Source of the DNA: Legionella jordanis
Lineage (GTDB): Bacteria; Pseudomonadota; Gammaproteobacteria; Legionellales; Legionellaceae
Length of the DNA stretch: 64,000 nt
NCBI RefSeq assembly: GCF_900637635.1
Contig: NZ_LR134383.1
Span: 1,260,501-1,324,500 of the forward strand
Direction of reading: 5' to 3'
Program-made: the position numbers and the translations under genes
Shown: piece after piece, positions 62,601-64,000 of the stretch
Layout of the letters: each line of letters begins with the position of its first letter
Numbering within the stretch: position 1 is the first letter of the stretch
The notes under the pieces: model-generated
The model's database searches: none
The model's input: only the letters and a program-made list of their open reading frames with translations
What the model was told of the DNA's origin: nothing

Positions 62601-62816
62601 ACCTCTTTTGCCTTTATTCTTGGCGTCTATCCGCTCGTCATTGCGAGGGGGGCGGGGGCTGAAATGAGAAGGGCCTTAGGTGTTGCAGTATTTAGCGGCA
62701 TGATTGGCGTTACATTCTTTGGTTTAATATTTACGCCTATTTTTTATGTATTGACCAGCCGCATGGCTCATTATCGTACCCAAAGGCTTGCTAAAAGAAA
62801 GGCTAAAACAGACTGA
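59646..62816 (+). CDS. RND efflux pump, HAE1 family (AcrB/MexF-like)
   Basis: A 1056-residue inner-membrane pump with 12 membrane segments and two large periplasmic loops. The N-terminal FFIDRPIFATVIAIIIVIVG is the family hallmark. The proton-relay aspartates are in GIVVDDAIVVVENMER. The C-terminal GLASKNAILIVEFA completes the second half. The length and adaptor neighbour match hydrophobe/amphiphile exporters giving drug and biocide tolerance. No outer-membrane TolC-like gene follows; a chromosomal TolC elsewhere is likely. No regulator is adjacent. It is convergent with the exonuclease gene (2 bases between stops). Confidence 0.95.
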   Translation: MRIAHFFIDRPIFATVIAIIIVIVGGLSYFNLPVEQYPQVVPPTIQVTASYPGANAKTVAETVATPIEQEVNGVEGMLYMDSQSTDDGQMRLTVTFKLGTDLNIAQVLVQNRVAIAEPRLPEEVRRIGITTVKNSPDLMLVINLYSPDGRYDQTYLGNYAVLNIRDKINRIDGVGSIRLVGASEYAMRIWLDPDLINSYGLTAEDVLDALRSQNVQIASGALNSQPQPKQLGFEFKIQTKGRLSTPEEFANIIIKSDKNGRIVRVKDVGQVVLGAQDYFTKGFLGTYSAVALPVFQRPGTNALATADQIISTMKEISKNFPPGIKYQIAYNPTEFIAQSVYAVFETIFEAIVLVVLVIILFLQSWRAAIIPIVAIPVSLIGSFAVMEAINFSLNYLTLFGLVLAIGIVVDDAIVVVENMERNIAAGLSPKEAARKTMTEVGSALVAIGLVLVAVFLPTLFLQGISGRFYQQFGTTIAVATVISVFISLTLSPALAAILLKAHSKERHESEIPFWKKPVHAFFNQFNRGFNYLSKKYGQWVGKFTRKTGIMLIVYLFLISLIFLLFMMVPTGFIPRQDQGYFIVAVQLPPGSSLDRTNNVVQKALKKILAIPGIKNAVGFSGFSGATFTNASNAAAIFPVLDSFENRYDQGITYTDLLNRLRQEMASIKEAMIVVIPPPPVRGIGNAGGFRMMIQDRGGRGMDVLYDAVTNLAMKANEAAATTSVYTFFENNTPTLHLALDREKAERLGVPLARVIDALEVYLGSVFVNEFNYLGRTFRVMAQAKAEDRLTNDDILRLKVRNNSGNMVPIGSVATVDNSVSPARYPHYNLYPAIDLIGDVRPGYSSGQALATMEQLADQYLPDGIGYEWTEIAYQQKMVGNTATIAFILSVVFVFLLLAAQYESWVLPLAIILIVPMCLLSSLLGIKLFGMENNVMTQLGFIVLIGLASKNAILIVEFARKLEQAGANRWKAAIQAARLRLRPILMTSFAFILGVYPLVIARGAGAEMRRALGVAVFSGMIGVTFFGLIFTPIFYVLTSRMAHYRTQRLAKRKAKTD

Positions 62817-62818
62817 GT

Positions 62819-63592
62819 TTAAACATTCATATTAGATAAAAACTCCTGTAAATGTGGCTTATCGCTTTCACCTTGCAAATAATTCCGTAAATTATCAATG
62901 TAGAGGCTATATTCCTGGGGATTTAGAGAGCCGCGCATTAATTCAAATCGCAAGTAAACACAATAGGTGTTAAGTACATCTGTTTCACAATAGTCACGGA
63001 TTTTTTTAATATGACCGGCCCTGTATTCGTCCCACACTTTGCCACCACTCATTCCCATTTTGCCAGGAAAACCCAACATGAAAGAAATTTCATTCAGAGG
63101 CGCAAAAGCTTTATTTTGATAAGCCGCTAAAACATCCATAAGATCAAGATGGCGATAATGAAAACGGTTTAAATAGTTATTCCAGCGAAAATGCTGTTGG
63201 TTTTCTCCGTTTTCCCAATAAGTGGGGGCCGAGATTCCATGAAGCAATGAACGATAATGGAGAACGGGCAAATCAAATCCGCAGCCATTCCAACTCACCA
63301 GCGTTGGTGTGTATTTTTCAATCCCGGTAAAAAAACGCTGGATTAAATCTTTCTCATCGGACTCTTCATCGCCAAGCGACCAAACTTTAAGCTGTGTTCC
63401 TTGACTCAGTACCAGGGAAATTGCAACAATTTTTTGCAAATAGTGTGGGAGAAAATCATTCCCGCATTTTGCCCGTCTTAAGGCAGAAAGGGCAAGCACC
63501 GTATCCTGGTCGGATAAATTCTTTAAATCATATATCCTGCGGCCGGTCTCCACATCAGGAATGGTTTCAATATCGAAGACTAAAGTGCTCAT
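62819..63592 (-). CDS. PolB-like 3'-5' exonuclease family protein
   Basis: A 257-residue DEDDy-type exonuclease. The Exo I DxE motif is in LVFDIETIPD. Exo II lies in LVSWNGCGFDLPVLHYRSL and Exo III in RDYCETDVLNTYCVY. This is the Exonuc_PolB (PF10108) arrangement found in small stand-alone proteins of many proteobacteria. All catalytic acids appear present. Its role is unknown, probably nucleic-acid trimming. It is the one intact DnaQ-superfamily gene here, in contrast to the two decayed ones near 45 kb. It is convergent with the RND pump. Confidence 0.9.
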   Translation of the reverse strand: MSTLVFDIETIPDVETGRRIYDLKNLSDQDTVLALSALRRAKCGNDFLPHYLQKIVAISLVLSQGTQLKVWSLGDEESDEKDLIQRFFTGIEKYTPTLVSWNGCGFDLPVLHYRSLLHGISAPTYWENGENQQHFRWNNYLNRFHYRHLDLMDVLAAYQNKAFAPLNEISFMLGFPGKMGMSGGKVWDEYRAGHIKKIRDYCETDVLNTYCVYLRFELMRGSLNPQEYSLYIDNLRNYLQGESDKPHLQEFLSNMNV

Positions 63593-63791
63593 TAATACTC
63601 ACAAACTCAGGGGATTGGCACAAATTACCATAGCCTGATGCGGTTGTGAATGAATTGGGTTGGGGTCAGGTAGCTTCTTAGTGAAGGTAAATGCCATGGG
63701 GTAAGTCATTTAATGTTCTGCTGATAACAGTTTAAATTTCGCGTCAATTTTGTTACTAATACGCCTCACAAAAATAAACTCAGCAAGAAAA

Positions 63792-64000
63792 ATGAAATTT
63801 AAAGCTCTTATACTTATAGTTTGCTCTTTACTGCTTGTGGCTTGCGCCAGTCGTCCTCCTCGCGATGTGAACAACATTTGTCATGTTTTTCAGGAATATC
63901 CCAGATGGTATCGAGATGCTGTGGACGTCCAACGGCGATGGAAGGTTCCTGTGGCTGTACAAATGGCTATTGTCCATCAAGAGTCGAAATTTGATGGCCA
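63792..64000 (+). CDS. Lipoprotein lytic transglycosylase (SLT), N-terminal part, cut by window edge
   Basis: The first 69 residues of a predicted lipoprotein run to the window edge. The signal peptide MKFKALILIVCSLLLVAC ends in a LVAC lipobox (C18). The catalytic SLT motif begins at about residue 52 (VPVAVQMAIVHQESKFDG), where E64 would be the catalytic glutamate. The rest, including the GLMQ/G-type block, is outside the window. It is a peptidoglycan lyase of the Slt/EmtA type. No clear ribosome site is seen (AGCAAGAAAA before the ATG). Confidence 0.8.
   Translation, partial: MKFKALILIVCSLLLVACASRPPRDVNNICHVFQEYPRWYRDAVDVQRRWKVPVAVQMAIVHQESKFDG

Noticed and set aside
1-64000. CRISPR arrays, rRNA genes, phage structural genes or riboswitches
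   Set aside because: I saw no regular direct-repeat/spacer array, no rRNA blocks, no phage genes and no recognisable riboswitch core in the window.

Overview
The window looks like chromosomal DNA of a Legionella species, probably not L. pneumophila itself. The protein families, the fairly low GC, the separate lspD-lspE type II secretion locus, the pmrA/pmrB-type two-component pair and several eukaryotic-like or Legionella-type proteins (leucine-rich repeats, a DXD glycosyltransferase, a DnaJ-domain protein with helical repeats) point there. This placement rests on recognising families, not on a database search.

Layout. 1-5.1 kb (minus strand): a partial sensor kinase, its OmpR-type regulator (PmrA-like), yciB, mltD, gloB, rlmJ. 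5.2-7.4 kb: a small acidic protein, folD and an unrecognised 330-residue protein. 7.7-14.2 kb (plus): a tightly packed truA-trpF-trpB-trpA-glnS-cysS run. 14.4-18.4 kb: a PRC-barrel protein, a Ser/Thr/Asp-rich secreted protein, two unrecognised proteins and a TauD-type oxygenase. 18.4-26.5 kb (minus): two tandem paralogous LRR-like proteins, a PBP4-type carboxypeptidase and lspE/lspD, the secretin carrying an N-terminal SPOR-like domain. 26.9-29.1 kb: a TcdA/TcdB-fold glycosyltransferase, a strong effector candidate. 29.6-35.6 kb (minus): elongator tRNA-Met, degP, pgeF, rluD, miaB, an MFS carrier. 36-38.3 kb: a cyanide-insensitive-type cytochrome bd oxidase.

38.3-49.5 kb is an accessory zone in decay. 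It holds a multiply frameshifted EAL-HDOD gene, a frameshifted endonuclease I gene, an intact LRR protein and DnaJ-domain protein side by side, two divergent decayed DnaQ-type exonucleases, an IS3-family (IS407-group) element with a broken orfB, a protease fragment cut at the IS edge, and an intact Xre/RES toxin-antitoxin pair.

49.6-64 kb returns to core functions: a CPA2 antiporter, an AmpE-like protein, a cysteine-rich lipoprotein, the pyruvate dehydrogenase operon aceE-aceF-lpd, a RimI-like acetyltransferase, an RND efflux adaptor and pump, a PolB-like 3'-5' exonuclease and the start of a lipoprotein lytic transglycosylase.

How the genes fit together: the PmrA-like regulator may control effector-type genes elsewhere in the window. 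Weak PmrA-box-like direct repeats lie upstream of the glycosyltransferase and of the 817-residue LRR gene. LspD/LspE, DegP, PBP4, MltD and the RND system form an envelope and secretion theme. No wholly new multi-gene system could be demonstrated. The best candidates for undescribed biology are the LRR-DnaJ pair, the tandem LRR-like pair, the SPOR-secretin fusion and the cysteine-rich lipoprotein next to the antiporter/AmpE genes.
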